Position numbers and translations under genes: made by a program
Notes under the pieces: generated by a model
Told to the model about the DNA's origin: nothing
The model's input: the letters and a program-made list of their open reading frames with translations, nothing else
Databases searched by the model: none
Shown: piece by piece, positions 36,333 through 48,087 of the stretch
Position numbering within the stretch: position 1 is the stretch's first letter
Layout: the number at the start of each line of letters is the position of its first letter
Assembly: GCA_947650285.1 (NCBI GenBank)
Contig: CANTFL010001473.1
Coordinates: 1 to 64,000 of the forward strand
Source of the DNA: Hyaloperonospora brassicae
Lineage: Eukaryota > Oomycota > Peronosporomycetes > Peronosporales > Peronosporaceae
Reading direction: 5' to 3'
Length of the DNA: 64,000 bases

Positions 36333-38659
36333 TCAGCGCATGCCGTGCGTAATGGTAACGAGCACGACCGAAAGGAGCGAGACCCCAAGCACGACGTAGA
36401 GCCACGCGTCGTGTGCAAACGGACTGGCAAAGCGGTTCGTATGGCCAGACACTGTGCTCGCAGACGTCGGGCCTTCTGCCGCTATCGGCTGCAGGTGCGT
36501 ATAGTCCACTGCTAGCCGGTGGCGCAAACTGTAGACGAGACACGTGGGGACAATCCACTGCTCGCATCAAAGCACAAAGGCACAGGTCGCGCGGTTGTAA
36601 GTGCGTACCAGTGAGAAAACCCCAACGAGCCACGAACTCACCCGGCCACGTACGTACCTGAATGCCCAATCCGGCGTATGTGCCTGTGAATCCCACGAGC
36701 ATCGACACATCTTCAGTGAAAAACGCCACAACGAGTGGCGGCAGAAGCGCCACGAGCGCGTATGTGTTGAGTTGTAAGAAATGGCACAGGCCACGCGGTG
36801 GACTGGCACCGGTCGCTGGCCTTGACTCGACCACGCGCGATGCGAGGTGGCGAATGTTCTCGCGCAGCGTGATACAGATGAGCGGGAAGCTCGCGCTGCG
36901 GTCGGTGGTCCGTTTATGAGCATCACGAGTTCAGGTATCACAATAGAGCGGAACGGTTGCACGCACGGACCTTAGCGTAAACACCGGGAAGAAGCTGAGA
37001 AAGTATCCAAAGGCCTGCACCGGGTAGTTCTTGAAGTTGAGTGTGTACACATCCTTCGCAGCATTCACAGCGAGACGAGTGAGCACTGACCAGTAACAAC
37101 ATTGCGTTTGCAACCGCACCTCGACGTCTTCTGGCTTGAAACGGAAGGTCGCCGAGGCGCACAGCACGAAATAGACTCCGAGGACCGCCTACAAGTAGAT
37201 ACATTCCGCCGCAAGTTTACCGTTAGAGATACGATAGGTAGACATGAAAGCCGAACGGTGCAATGAACGTACCACGAAGGCCGAGATCAAGACTGTTCCG
37301 ACTTTCGCTTTGTTCGTAATTGGTGCTACGAGGCCTGGAACGCTGCAGCACATCCAAGAGCACAGCAAGGCACTGAGTACCAGTGTTCCGAAAGCAGCAG
37401 CAGAATAGATGGCTTGCATACCTGTGATGGCACATGAACGAATAAATGCACACGCCGAAAAAGGTAGCGATGTTTGAGGGCTTTTCATAGCTCATGACGT
37501 CAGCCACGCTGCGTCCGTGGCCTCGCGCAACGCCGATGCTCGCCAGCACAATCATGAGCCCAAACGATGCGTGGCGGACAAGAGTGGACACGAGCTGAAG
37601 CGCCCGCGTCTTGTGCACGTGGCCAAATGTGAACGGGCCGAGCAGCAGTCCGAAGAGCGCGACAAACAGACGGTATAGCTCGGAGCTGTTGAGCTTGTCC
37701 GAGCACGCCCAGACGACAGCGTCGGCAGAAGGACGCGGACAGACTATCTCTCGCAGAGACTTTGGGACGGCTGTAGCACCACCACGCACCCGAATGCACA
37801 CGTCAATTGCGACAATCGTTAGTTTGCCACGGATGCACATCCGTCGTGCAGCCACGAGTCGTGAGCATACCAACAGCGTAGATGGCCAAATCGCCGTACA
37901 GGTACACTGTGATGCACGCGTAGAACGCAACAACACCCCGGTCGCTGAACAGCAGCTCTGCCATCTCGGCCAGTTCCACCTATACTCCCATAAACCACAC
38001 CGCTCACGTGAGTGCTTTTCTACCACCCGCCACCTTCCACACCGCACCTTCTTGGACAGCGTGAAGTGGAGCTTTGGCTCGCTGGTCTTTGCTCGCAGGT
38101 TCTTCGTCAGCACATCGTGTTGCTACAGGACCAGACACACAGACACAGACACAGACACAGACACACGTCGCATGACATGAGACCTGCTGACCCACGAAAG
38201 CATCAGTGCATGCAAAATGTACTTCGTTGACGACCATTAGCGGCACAAACTCCGTGTGCGCGTCGCTGTCCTCGCTGTCGCTGCGCTCGTCCAGCAACTG
38301 CTTTTCGTCGTCGGTCGTGCCGGTAAGTGCTCCCAATCCACTCTTGCATCGCTGCAGTGCGTTGACGCCGGCAATAGCTTCGACCATGAAGGTGGCCGTC
38401 ACGTAGCTGATTGAGGCCAGGACGCACAGGGCGACGGACCCATAGACGATGCCGACCTAGTGGAATCGAGCAAGAGACTCGGCGACGTGAGAGGGGGAGA
38501 CAGAGAGACAGAGAGAGAGTGCGGTGTAGGAACCGAGCGACGGACGTTGGCGAAAGCGTGCGGAATGGTGAGCGCCCCGGCGCCTACAATGAGGTTGAAG
38601 ATGAAGACGAAGCCTGTGAGAGGTGAGTAGCTCCCGATACTCGGCCTGTCGTCGATCAT
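36333..38659 (-). CDS. TMEM104: TMEM104-like AAAP-family transporter
   Basis: Ten exons on the minus strand: 38546-38659, 38223-38456, 38048-38122, 37871-37979, 37422-37770, 37273-37342, 37120-37188, 36971-37053, 36658-36895 and 36333-36557. They give 521 aa and all phases are consistent. The first membrane segment (GFVFIFNLIVGAGALTIPHAF) is typical of the amino-acid/auxin permease superfamily. The central VEMAELLF and ITVYLYGDLAIYAV match what I recall of animal TMEM104, a family of uncharacterised multi-pass membrane proteins. An acidic linker (DERSDSEDSDAHTE) sits between the second and third hydrophobic parts. About ten membrane segments are expected. The substrate is unknown; amino-acid transport is inferred only from superfamily membership. 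The start chosen is MIDDRPSIG, the first ATG just before the transporter domain; the frame is open upstream. Confidence 0.88.
38134..38164. repeat. CAGACA microsatellite in transporter intron 2
   Basis: About five tandem copies of a hexamer (cagaca) within the 100-nt intron 38123-38222; the coding strand reads tgtctg repeats just before the acceptor. Confidence 0.8.
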
Positions 38660-39031
38660 CGTACGGAGCGAATCTGAATATGGTGATGGGTTCAGTCCTC
38701 GGATATTCTCGGAAATCCACGTCAGAGAAAGCGCTCGAGCAATCGCCTTTTCGCCGTAAGCATAGTCAGTAGTATGACGTGTCGTTCTAGTGGTCACGTA
38801 GTTAGTAAGAACTTGGTCGGGACAAAGAGTGCAATTACCACCTCTCGGCATTCGTTGTATTGCTTCTTACTGCACACGCACGCAGCTTACTAGTGCGAAA
38901 TGGTACTACCTGGATGCACCAGCAGCGCTTCGCTAGTGATATTACAAAAAGAGCGACACTTCACACTGCTACGAGGCATCTGTATCTCCTTCGCTCGATT
39001 CCTCCTGTAGACTCGTCCAAACGTGAGGCGC
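38660..39031. promoter_or_regulatory. Intergenic: transporter 5' flank
   Basis: 372 bp between the transporter start and the aconitase stop, same strand. The transporter reading frame stays open to 38851, so part of this may be coding or 5' UTR. No motif identified. Confidence 0.35.
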
Positions 39032-41522
39032 TTAAGCATTGTTCTTCTTCATCACGTTCAGCGCGCTGCCGTGCTTAAACCACTCAATCTGCTCCTCGTT
39101 GAACGTGTGGTTGACCGTGATGTCAAACGGAGCCTCACCAGAGGCAGGGGTCACGCGCAGCGTCAGCGGCTTGCCCGGCGAAAAAGTCTTCAGGCCCAGG
39201 ATAGCCACCTTGTCGTTGCCCGTGATCTTGTCATAGTCCGCCGGGTTCGCAAACGTCAGCGGCAGCATACCCTGCTTCTTCAGGTTGGTCTCGTGAATGC
39301 GCGCAAACGACTTCACAATCACAGCAGAGCCACCCAGGTGACGTGGTTCCAGAGCGGCGTGCTCGCGCGAGCTACCCTCACCGTAGTTCTCGTCACCAAT
39401 CACAACCCATCTGCAGCCACTGGCCTTATACTGGCGGGCTACGGCAGGCACCTTGTCAAACTTGCCCGTGAGCTGGTTCTTTACATTGTTCGTCTCGCCG
39501 GTCTCAGCATTCACAGCACCGATCAGCATGTTGTTCGAAATATTGTCCAGGTGGCCACGGTACTTCAGCCACGGACCGGCCATGCTGATGTGGTCGGTGG
39601 TGCACTTGCCCTTTGCCTTGATCAACACCGGCATATCCACCAAGTCCTCACCACTCCACTCATCGAACGCAGACAGCAGGGCCAGACGCTCGCTCTTCGG
39701 ATCGACGTTCACCGTCAAACCCTTACCGCTAGCAGGTGGAGCTAGGAACGTTTCCTCACCGGGGTCAAAGCCAAGCGGCGGGAGCTCCTTGCCAAACGGA
39801 GCAGAAAACTTAAAGTCCTTGCCGTCCGGGGTCTTGATCGTGTCGTTTGCAGGGTCAAATGTGGTGATACCCGCAATGGAGCTAACTGTCACCAACTCGG
39901 GAGATGTTACAAAGCTGTGCGTCGCCGGGTTGCCATCCGCGCGCTTGGCAAAGTTACGGTTGTACGATGTGAATATCGAGTTCTTCTCACCCATAGCCAC
40001 GTCAGTACGGTTCCACTGGCCGATGCAGGGGCCACAAGCGTTGGCAAGGACAGTAGCACCCGATTCAAGGAACGTGTCGAGGATGCCGTCGCGGGCAATG
40101 GTGGCGCGCACTTGCTCCGAGCCAGGCGTTACGTAGTATGGTATCTTGAACTTCAGTCCCGCCTCCTTCGCCTGCTTCGTCAAGTCAGCGCAACGTGTCA
40201 TGTCTTCGTAGCTCGAGTTCGTGCACGACCCGATCAGACCAGCGCTCAGCTCCGTGGGCCAGTCGTTCTTCTTACTAGCCTCCTTCATGTCAGCACCAGC
40301 AACGTGACCAAGGTCGGGCGTGAACGGACCATTCACCATTGGCTTCAGCTCGTCGAGGTTAATCTCAAGAATATGGTCGTAGTGAGCACCCTCATCAGCC
40401 CGGAGATTGGACTTGAACGACTCGGCAGCCGAAGCAATGCCACTACGTTTCGTAGAGCGTAGATAGTCGCCCATACGGTCAGTGTACGGGAACGTCGAGC
40501 ACGTGGCACCAATCTCGGCACCCATGTTACAGATCGTGCCCATACCCGTGCATGAGATGGACTCTACGCCAGGGCCGAAGTACTCTACAATGGCACCGGT
40601 TCCGCCCTTGACAGTCAGCATGTGAGCCACCTTGAGGATCACGTCCTTTGGTGACGTCCAGCCCGAGAGCTTACCAGTGAGATTTACACCAATGACCTTG
40701 GGCGCCTTGAGCTCCCAGGGCATTCCAGCCATCACATCGACCGCGTCGGCACCGCCGACGCCGACAGCGCACATACCCAGACCACCAGCATTAGGGGTGT
40801 GCGAGTCCGTGCCAATCATCAGACCGCCAGGGAACGCGTAGTTCTCAAGGACAATCTGGTGAATGATACCACTGCCAGGTTTCCAAAAGCCCATGCCGAA
40901 CTTGGCACCAGCTGACGACAAAAAGTCATAGACCTCCTTGTTGATGATTTTGGCATTGCTCAAATCCGTGTCCGAGCCCTTTTCGGCCGTGATCAAGTGA
41001 TCACAGTGGATCGTCGTTGGCACTGCTGTCTTGGGCAGACCCGACGAGATAAACTGCAGCACGGCCATCTGCGCCGTTGCGTCTTGCATGGCCACGCGGT
41101 CAGGGCGGAGCTTCAAGTACGTCTCACCGCGCGTGGCCTTCACGGTCGCGTCGTCCAAGTGGCCGTAAATGATCTTCTCGGCGAGCGTCAGCGGCTTGTT
41201 GCTCATGGTCTGGCGCACCGTGTGGAGGTTCTTCTCCATCTTTGCGTACGTCTCGTCAATCGTGGGACTGCCCTCGGGGTCAAGCACCGACAGCGGCACG
41301 GAGGGAACACTGCAGCTGGATGACAGACAGGCCTACAGAGAGACACGAGCACGAGAGCAAAGAGCAGAGACGATCCCGTCTTGTCAGTAGATGCGTGTTC
41401 AGGATGCAGGAGCAAGGCGCCGAGCGTCGTCCGCCCTACAGCGACTCCATCAGACGCACCTGAGTGGCCCTTGTCCGCAGCTGCTGCCGCGCGGCGCGCG
41501 CAGTTGACGAGACGGCGTACAT
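39032..41522 (-). CDS. ACO2: Aconitate hydratase, mitochondrial
   Basis: Two exons on the minus strand: 41460-41522 (21 codons) and 39032-41332; intron 127 nt; 787 aa, the usual length of mitochondrial aconitase. The enzyme isomerises citrate to isocitrate in the TCA cycle using a 4Fe-4S cluster. The three cluster cysteines are visible in [11 protein letters not shown] and [10 protein letters not shown], and the active-site serine/arginine loop in [16 protein letters not shown]. The short first exon encodes [19 protein letters not shown], rich in Arg, Ala and Ser with no acidic residue, a typical mitochondrial presequence, which supports both the start and the join. The gene is divergent from the PCIF1 gene. 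Long open frames on the opposite strand are shadows of its biased codon use. Confidence 0.96.
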
Positions 41523-42376
41523 TCGGGTGCAGCAGAGACGGGTGGAGACGTTTGGTATCGCGAGGAGATCCCGAAATGGACCAACGGAAGGGTGGGTGGG
41601 GTGGGTGGGTGGGCCAGACGTGTGAACTGCGGGGCTGAGTATGGAAATATAGACGTCGTCTCGCCTGGATCGAGGTCGGATTCAGCCTCGGCTTTCGTGT
41701 CATCTCTCTATACTTGGTATTGACAAACGGTCACGGGCTCGTATTCACTTGACTCGTGTCCGTGTGAAAACTCCCTTGCGGACAAGCGGAATATGCACTT
41801 TGACAGGTACTTCGGTGTTAAGCTTTGTCATATCTCGTTGCGCTATGTCCCGCTCGATTTATGTGCGAAAGAGGATCCCCACACGTACGTCAGCTCTTTG
41901 GTCACAAGTCCTATCGGTCGGTTTCGTCCTGTTTCGAGAGACTTTCAAGGGTCGTCTGCCGGAGCTGATGACATTAAATGAAGACATGAGAGTCAGAGGT
42001 CGTCAAGGCTATGTATCCCGTACGAGCAGACGCAATCGAGTCGAGTCGATCGTTCTCACTAGTGCAGCGAGGCATACACTTACGTGGCCGAGTACGTGGT
42101 GCGCTCAGACACTATATGCGCAACGAAGACAGTGCTACCGCCAGCGCAAGTGGTGCATGTGCCTACACTGACACGTCCGCGCAGGCGGTGAGTCTCAGGT
42201 CATACGCCACATCCTTTCGTCATATCGACAACATAATTGTGTGTTCGACATGTCAGTCATAGCTACTGCACTTGCCTTTATGCTGTCCGCGCTGGTTTCG
42301 CAGCATAGCGCGCTGGCCCTCGTCGGCTCTTTGTCGCTCACTTTAGTGCCCCGTCAGTACACAAGCGACGCGACCA
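41523..42376. promoter_or_regulatory. Divergent intergenic between aconitase and PCIF1
   Basis: 854 bp separating two divergent starts, so it should hold both promoters. An open frame over 41749-42171 lacks an ATG at its left end and resembles no family. A G-rich ggtgggtggg stretch near 41590 lies just upstream of the aconitase start. Confidence 0.35.
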
Positions 42377-43989
42377 ATGACGGATCCGTTGGAGGCCATC
42401 TTGGCGTCGATGGCGGCGGCTACGGGCAACGTAACTGCGCCTCAGACGGTCCGATCCGCCGCCACTCCAGCTGCAGCACCCAAGTCGAAGAGTAACAAGC
42501 GCGAGCGCGAGGCGACCGTCTCGTCCTCGTCGAGTATCTGGAATCCGCTGGAGGAGATGCCGCTGGACGCTGATGCTCTCAGGAAACTAGAAGAGGCCGC
42601 TAAGACACACACAGTCACTCCGTCCATGGAGATCATGCGGCAGCAGACCATTCGTGGTCTCTGTCGCAAAATTCGAGCTGTCAGCGAGGATCTCGGCATC
42701 GCAAAGCTGCCGAATTCGGTCTACGAGGCATGGCAGCTCACGTCACAGCTCACGGTAACAAAGCACGACCCGCTGATACCCCATGCTGGAAGCGACTACA
42801 GCGGTCTGTTGGATGAGCTGTGCAAGGCTGGTGCCACCAAGTCTGCAGCTACGAGGAAGTGCAAGGAGATCACGAGGGAATCCGAGCGCATGCGCCGCAA
42901 ATTCGACCAGCATGACTTTGTGGCTGGGAAGAAGAAAAAGGTGCAAGTGACAGTGATCGAGCATGATATGCACCACTTGACGTATGGAAACGTGACGGTG
43001 AAGGTCAGTGCAGCACACTTTGCCAAACTGCGCGAGATGTATGCGCGGAGGCTAGAACAAGGTGTGAGCAGATCAACGATGACGCCAAACGATCAACGTC
43101 AGTTTGAAAGTGCATTGTTTTGCCTGCTGCTTCGATATGACTCGCTGGATGGAGGAGGTTTTCAGGTAGGGAATCGGGAGTCTGCGGTTCCTGCAGTTCA
43201 AATGTCTGATAGCTCGAGTTTGTGCGACAGGCTGCGCTGAACGAGGAGTGCTTTGATGTGCTGCTGAAAGATTTTGACTGCAAAATGGAGTGTTTTGCCT
43301 CGCCACTGAATTGCCGCTACTCGCGTTTCTGCAGCGCTTTCTTCGACACGGATTTTGCGTTTGGAAGTGTGGGCAGCTTCTTTGATTTCTCGCCTCGCTC
43401 TGGGTATGTAAAGGCTCACCGAGCTCCTGTTTCTTGCAGCGATGTAGCTAAGCGTTCGCTGTTGCGTTGGCCGTTTTGGATGCAGATGCTTCGAAGCCAA
43501 CCCGCCTTTTATTCCCAAGGTCATCAAACGCATGGCAGAATATATGACAGCGCTACTCAATGCTGCTGATGGGCCCTTGACATTCATCGTCATCATCCCG
43601 GCATGGCGAGAGACTGAGGTATGGGGTCCAATGAATCGGGTCACGCTCCTTCTTGTGCGACTAACGCATGAGGCTTCTATGCGCAGGGATGGAAAGGACT
43701 GAATGCCAGTCGGTTCAACCAGGCGCATGTCAGTATTCCGCAGAAGCAGCACGGCTACTGCGAGGGCAAGCAGCAGATCCGGAAGACCCGTTGGCGTATT
43801 GCATCGTTCGACACGAGTGTCTTTTTCTGGCAAAACGCTAAGGCGTGCAGCAAGTGGCCCGTGACAGCAGAGAAGCTCGATAGGCTAAAGCGTGCCTTCA
43901 GGTCAAAACAAGTCGAGGAGCGTGACGCACTGGGTCTTCGCAAGTCGGGCAAGCGAGTACGCTCGGCACGTGATACCTTACAAGGATAG
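42377..43989 (+). CDS. PCIF1: PCIF1-like cap-specific adenosine N6-methyltransferase
   Basis: Exons 42377-43165, 43231-43403, 43486-43618 and 43687-43989; introns 65, 82 and 68 nt; 465 aa. The animal homologue methylates N6 of 2'-O-methyladenosine next to the mRNA cap (m6Am). The family's helical domain and Rossmann methyltransferase are recognisable: RYDSLDGGGFQAAL, MECFASPLNCRYSRFCSAF, the catalytic NPPF in CFEANPPFIP (residues 326-329), FIVIIPAW and a C-terminal FDTSVFFWQN. The splice that creates GCFEANPPF from two frames is strong support for the model. The N-terminus is Ala/Ser-rich and no WW domain (present in animal PCIF1, where it binds the polymerase II tail) is visible. It converges with SMC3, 97 bp apart. 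Confidence 0.92.
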
Positions 43990-44086
43990 AGCTACCACAG
44001 TTGTGTAAAACTTACTGATTTCATTGACTCAATGCTGCTTTTGTCGATCAAGTAGAGTGGACTACGTGTGTAGTAGAAGTCTGAGT

Positions 44087-47000
44087 TTACGCTTGCGGCC
44101 CTACTGCGCCCTCTTCCTCAGCCATGATGTTCGAGATAAAACCGAGAGACTCCTCTTTCGTCATCGAGTAGACATTGCTGATTTTGTTCTGGTAGCCGAT
44201 ACCATAGAACGAGTCGGCAATATTCACCAGCTCTGGGCGAAATGTCGACGTGATGAACTGCAGACAGCGTACACAGGGGGGGAATTAGCACAGACGGACG
44301 ACCTTTACAGTTTCAAACAATATACGCACCTGAGCCGGGCTATCCTTCGAGTGTGCTTGGCGGTGAATCAAAGCCGCAACCGCAGCTCGGTGAGTGGAGT
44401 CCAGCGCCTGGTCGATCTCATCAAACAAGTAGAATGGAGCTGGGTCGACGCGTTGAATCGCGAAGATAAAGGCAAGGGCCACCAACGCCTTTTGGCCACC
44501 GGAGAGCTGCTGCATCAAGTAAGAGTCTCCCTCGCCGCGAAAATTTACTTTGACCTGCACGCCAGAGTACGTGTCGACGTTCGGTCCCCGTGACGCATCG
44601 CCATGGTCAACCTGATCGGTCTGGCCAGTGTCCGCACCAACTAGAATCATCTTGCCTTCTCCCGTTGGCACCAGCTCACGAAACACTTCCGAAAAAAAGC
44701 CTGCTACTCCTTTGAAGGTGCGGAATATAGCTTCATCCTTTCGCTTGTCCAAGACATCGATCAGGTCCTTTATCGAATCATACGCATCGTCGATCTCCTT
44801 TTTTCGATCCAAAAGCGTCGCACGCTGTTCGTTGAAGTTCATGAACTGATCCAGCGCCTTTTTGTTCACGTGGCTGTACTTCTTCAGCTTCTCGCTTCGG
44901 CGCTTAAACTGCTTGATCACGTCCTCATATGACAACACCTTGAACTTCTCGAGCTCAGCAATCGGCAAAGTTCCTAGCTCCCGGATATCTCGGATCGCAT
45001 CATCACGTCTTTTTTAGCAGCCGGCGGCGCTTATTCAAGACTTTCTCTGTTCGCTGGGACTCCTGCTGGATGCGATCACTCAATAACTCGTCCTCTTTGT
45101 GTAGCGCATCCACCTGCACTTTTTCGTTCGCGATTTCTTGCTGCAACGTCTCGATGTTCTTCTCGAGATTCTTCAGCGATGACGTGTTGTCGTCGACTAA
45201 ATGAGAAGCGTCAATCAAGTCAATCTGCTTGGCCTTCACCTTTTCCCCCCGCTCACTGACCACCAGCTCTTCAATTCCCTCACCGAGCTGTTTCGCCAAC
45301 TCCGTTTCACGCTTCATCAAGTTCTCTTCCAAAACCGTCTTTATACCTTCTTTCTGAGAGCGTATGTCTGCCACTCGCTGACTTCGTTCCCGCTCTTCTG
45401 TCTCTAGCGACGAAATCGTGGACAACAACGAGTGCAGCGACTGTTGTTCGTCAGCTGTCAAAGCGTCTTGCATCGGAGCAAGAAGCTCTGCGTGGAGCGA
45501 CTCGATCATCGAATGCAGATACCCGATCTCTCGCTCCTGCAACTCGCTGCTTTGCTCTCTCTGCGCAAGGTTTTCTTTCTGGATGCGAATATGACTCTTC
45601 CGCTGAGATATTTCGCTACACAAGCGCTCGTGGGCGGACACGACACGGTGCTTTTCCGCCTCTAGCTTTTGGATCTCACTAATCACACCAGTAACTCGTT
45701 GATCTGCTTGCTGAGCCTCCGCCTTTACCCTTCGAGCTCTTTCTGCCACGCTCTCAAGTTCCAATTGTGCCTGCTTCACTTCCATCATTGCTCGTGTGCG
45801 AGATCGTCGGGGATCCTTGAAGCCACCGTTCAGGGCACCACGGCGGTGAACCATATCGCCGTCCAAGGTCAAGCAGTCCATGTTTGTCTGCTCTGCATAC
45901 CGGCCGCACGCTTCCAAGTCTCGGCAAAGCAACTTCTTGCCGAAAGTAGCCATAACACCCTTGCGCACCTCTGCTGGATATTCCAGCTTCTCGACTAGTG
46001 CAACAACATCATCATTGCGAGGGTAGTCGAAGTGATCCTTCACTTTTAAGCGGTTGAGAGGAAGAAAAGTAAGCCGCCCAAGGTTCTTCTTGTCCAAGTC
46101 TTGCATGATGCGCGCAGCTGTGTCATCCGTATCCACAACGACGTGAAAAAGAGCGCCGCCAGCAGCCTCATCTGCAGCGATACAATATCGTTCATCGACA
46201 GGTTTCACGAGGTCGATCAGAGGTCCATAAATCCCTCGAATACGATCTTGCATCTCACGCACTGCTTGCAGACCACGGCGAACGCCATACGCCATTGTAC
46301 TCTGCAACGCAGCTTCTCCATCGCTCAACTTCTTCTCGAGCTCGCGTTCGCGATACGATATCTGGTTTTCCTCACGCCACTTTTCCTTGCGTTCTTCATT
46401 CAGGATGTTGCGTTGCTCTTTCAGACGGAGCATTTCTGTTCCGACAGTATCCACTCGACGACGGTGCTCACGCAGCTCTTCTGTCTGTTGCTGAAGCGTT
46501 CTTTCAGATCCCTCAATAGACTGCGCCAACTCCTCAATGGAGCTTCGTAACGACGCTGTATCGGACTTTTTTCTGCGCACCAAGCCCTCAATATCACTGA
46601 TCTCGCGCTGAAGATAGTCATCACGCTGTTGCTGAGTACGAAACTGACTCTTCCGACTCTGCTTGGCAATTAAGTGCTTGGACTGTACTTTGCACTCCTC
46701 AAGTTTCCGTGCCACTTGGTCGTGAGCTAACTCTGCTTGTCGAAGTGCAGGTAGAATTTCACCATTGAGCAGTGCTTGTTTCGCTTGAATCTCGCGTTTC
46801 ACGACTGCGACTTCCTTCGACGCAGCGCAGCGCTGCACGCCGTCAGTGCTAATCTGCTCTTTAAGCTCGTTTAGCTCCATTTCTAGCTTACACTTAGCTT
46901 TCGTCAGTTCCCCCCGTTCATTCTCTCTCTTCTCCCGTTCGTCCACGAGCTGGGCAAGATGTTGATTTTTCGCACGCTGATCACTTTCGATCCGACTGAT

Positions 47001-47801
47001 CCCAGCTCGAACGTGCATGAGCTTCTCATGCAGCTCCGTGGACAACGCACTCTCTTTTTGTCGCTCAGTGTCAAGTACTTCGATCTCCGTCCGCACGCTT
47101 TGCAGTTCCTTTTCGTGCATCGTGTACTCGAGAGCACGATGTTCTCTGTCCAGCTGCTGGTACTCCTTGAGCTCTTCCTTCTCCTCGTCTAGCTCCGACA
47201 GTCTCTCTTCAATGTACAAGACCACCTCTTGGATCTTATCTCGCTGCGCCTGCGTCTCTTGTAAGATCTTGAGCGACTTGATCCGCTGGTCCTCGTATAC
47301 TTTCGTGCCCGCCACTTCCTTGAGCAGCTCGAGTCTCTCCTGCTCCCGCATGACCGCAAGCGCATTGACCTTGCCTTGCTGCACAATGTAGTAGGGATTC
47401 GACCGCGAGAAGCCCGCGCTTTCCAGCAAGTGGACCACGTCAGTCTTCGTAATGTGCTTGCGGTTCAAAAAGAACTCGTCCTTCTTCACGCCGATCGTGC
47501 GCCTCAGCGCGACTTCGTCGTCGTCCACGGGCAGACGCCCATCGCGATTGTCGAACACGATCTCCACGTACGCCGACATGACGTGCTTGCCCGCGCCTTC
47601 GTGCAGAAGCGCCTGGCGTTCGTCCGGACGGAGGTTCGCAAAGCGAGACGTGAGCAGTCCAAAGCGAATGGCGTCGAAGAAATTGGACTTCCCCGTGCCA
47701 TTGCGTCCAATGACGACGTTGTGCTGCTTGCTGAACGGCTCGACGGCCACTTGGTCCTTGTAGCTGCGGAAGCCGCACACGCTCACCTGCTTGATGTGCA
47801 T
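44087..47801 (-). CDS. SMC3: Cohesin subunit SMC3 (one-base frame disruption)
   Basis: Two exons on the minus strand: 44330-47801 and 44087-44257; intron 72 nt. SMC3 pairs with SMC1 in the cohesin ring that holds sister chromatids together. Visible are Walker A GRNGTGKSN (residues 32-40), adjacent lysines in VKKDEFF (106-107, equivalent to the acetylated pair in other eukaryotes), long coiled coils, a hinge around residues 510-690, C-terminal signature LSGGQKALVALAF and Walker B FYLFDEIDQALD. The start is the ATG of MHIKQVSVCGFRSY; the four codons before it begin with TTG. The frame breaks in a T6 run at 45010-45015. With one base fewer, the conserved ...RRRLLK.RDDAI..IRELG continues and the protein would be about 1213 aa, the family length. 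No intron can explain the break, so it is a sequencing indel or a real frameshift. Confidence 0.94.
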
Positions 47802-48087
47802 CGCGGTCGGCAAAAAGGAAACGACTTGGCTGGCGCACTTTAGCGGACGGGCGCGCGCGCGTACTTAGGGAATCAAGTTGCTTTTTCTAGCGCGAGAAAA
47901 CTCGTTTGTCGAAACAGCTTTTTTCAACGAGCAGCAAAGCGCTTTTTTTCTCGGTCGGCGAGTCTCCGTTTACGTCCGAATAAGTGACTGGCTGGCGGCG
48001 CTTCGTGAGCAGGTCTTGTGCGTCTCGCGTTGCGGCCGCTTCGAGCGTGATCGCACTTTGAGTTTTGCAGTAGCTCTCGTAGGAGAT
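47802..48087. promoter_or_regulatory. 286-bp divergent promoter region, SMC3/RPL3
   Basis: Compact region between two divergent ATGs. It contains pyrimidine-rich stretches (cttttttc) on the RPL3 side, which could mark a transcription start, and a CG-rich gcgcgcgcgc tract near 47850. Confidence 0.45.

Noticed and set aside
39023..40462. Plus-strand open frames of 181-240 codons inside aconitase and other antisense frames in SMC3 and RPL3
   Set aside because: They are shadows of GC-biased codon use; the conserved enzymes on the other strand explain the sequence.
41749..42171. 140-codon frame between aconitase and PCIF1
   Set aside because: It lacks an ATG at its start, has an Arg/Ser/Thr composition typical of random frames and no recognisable domain.
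47878..48087. N-terminal extension of RPL3 in the same open frame
   Set aside because: The family start [12 protein letters not shown] lies at 48088, and the upstream part reads like untranslated sequence with no conservation expected.
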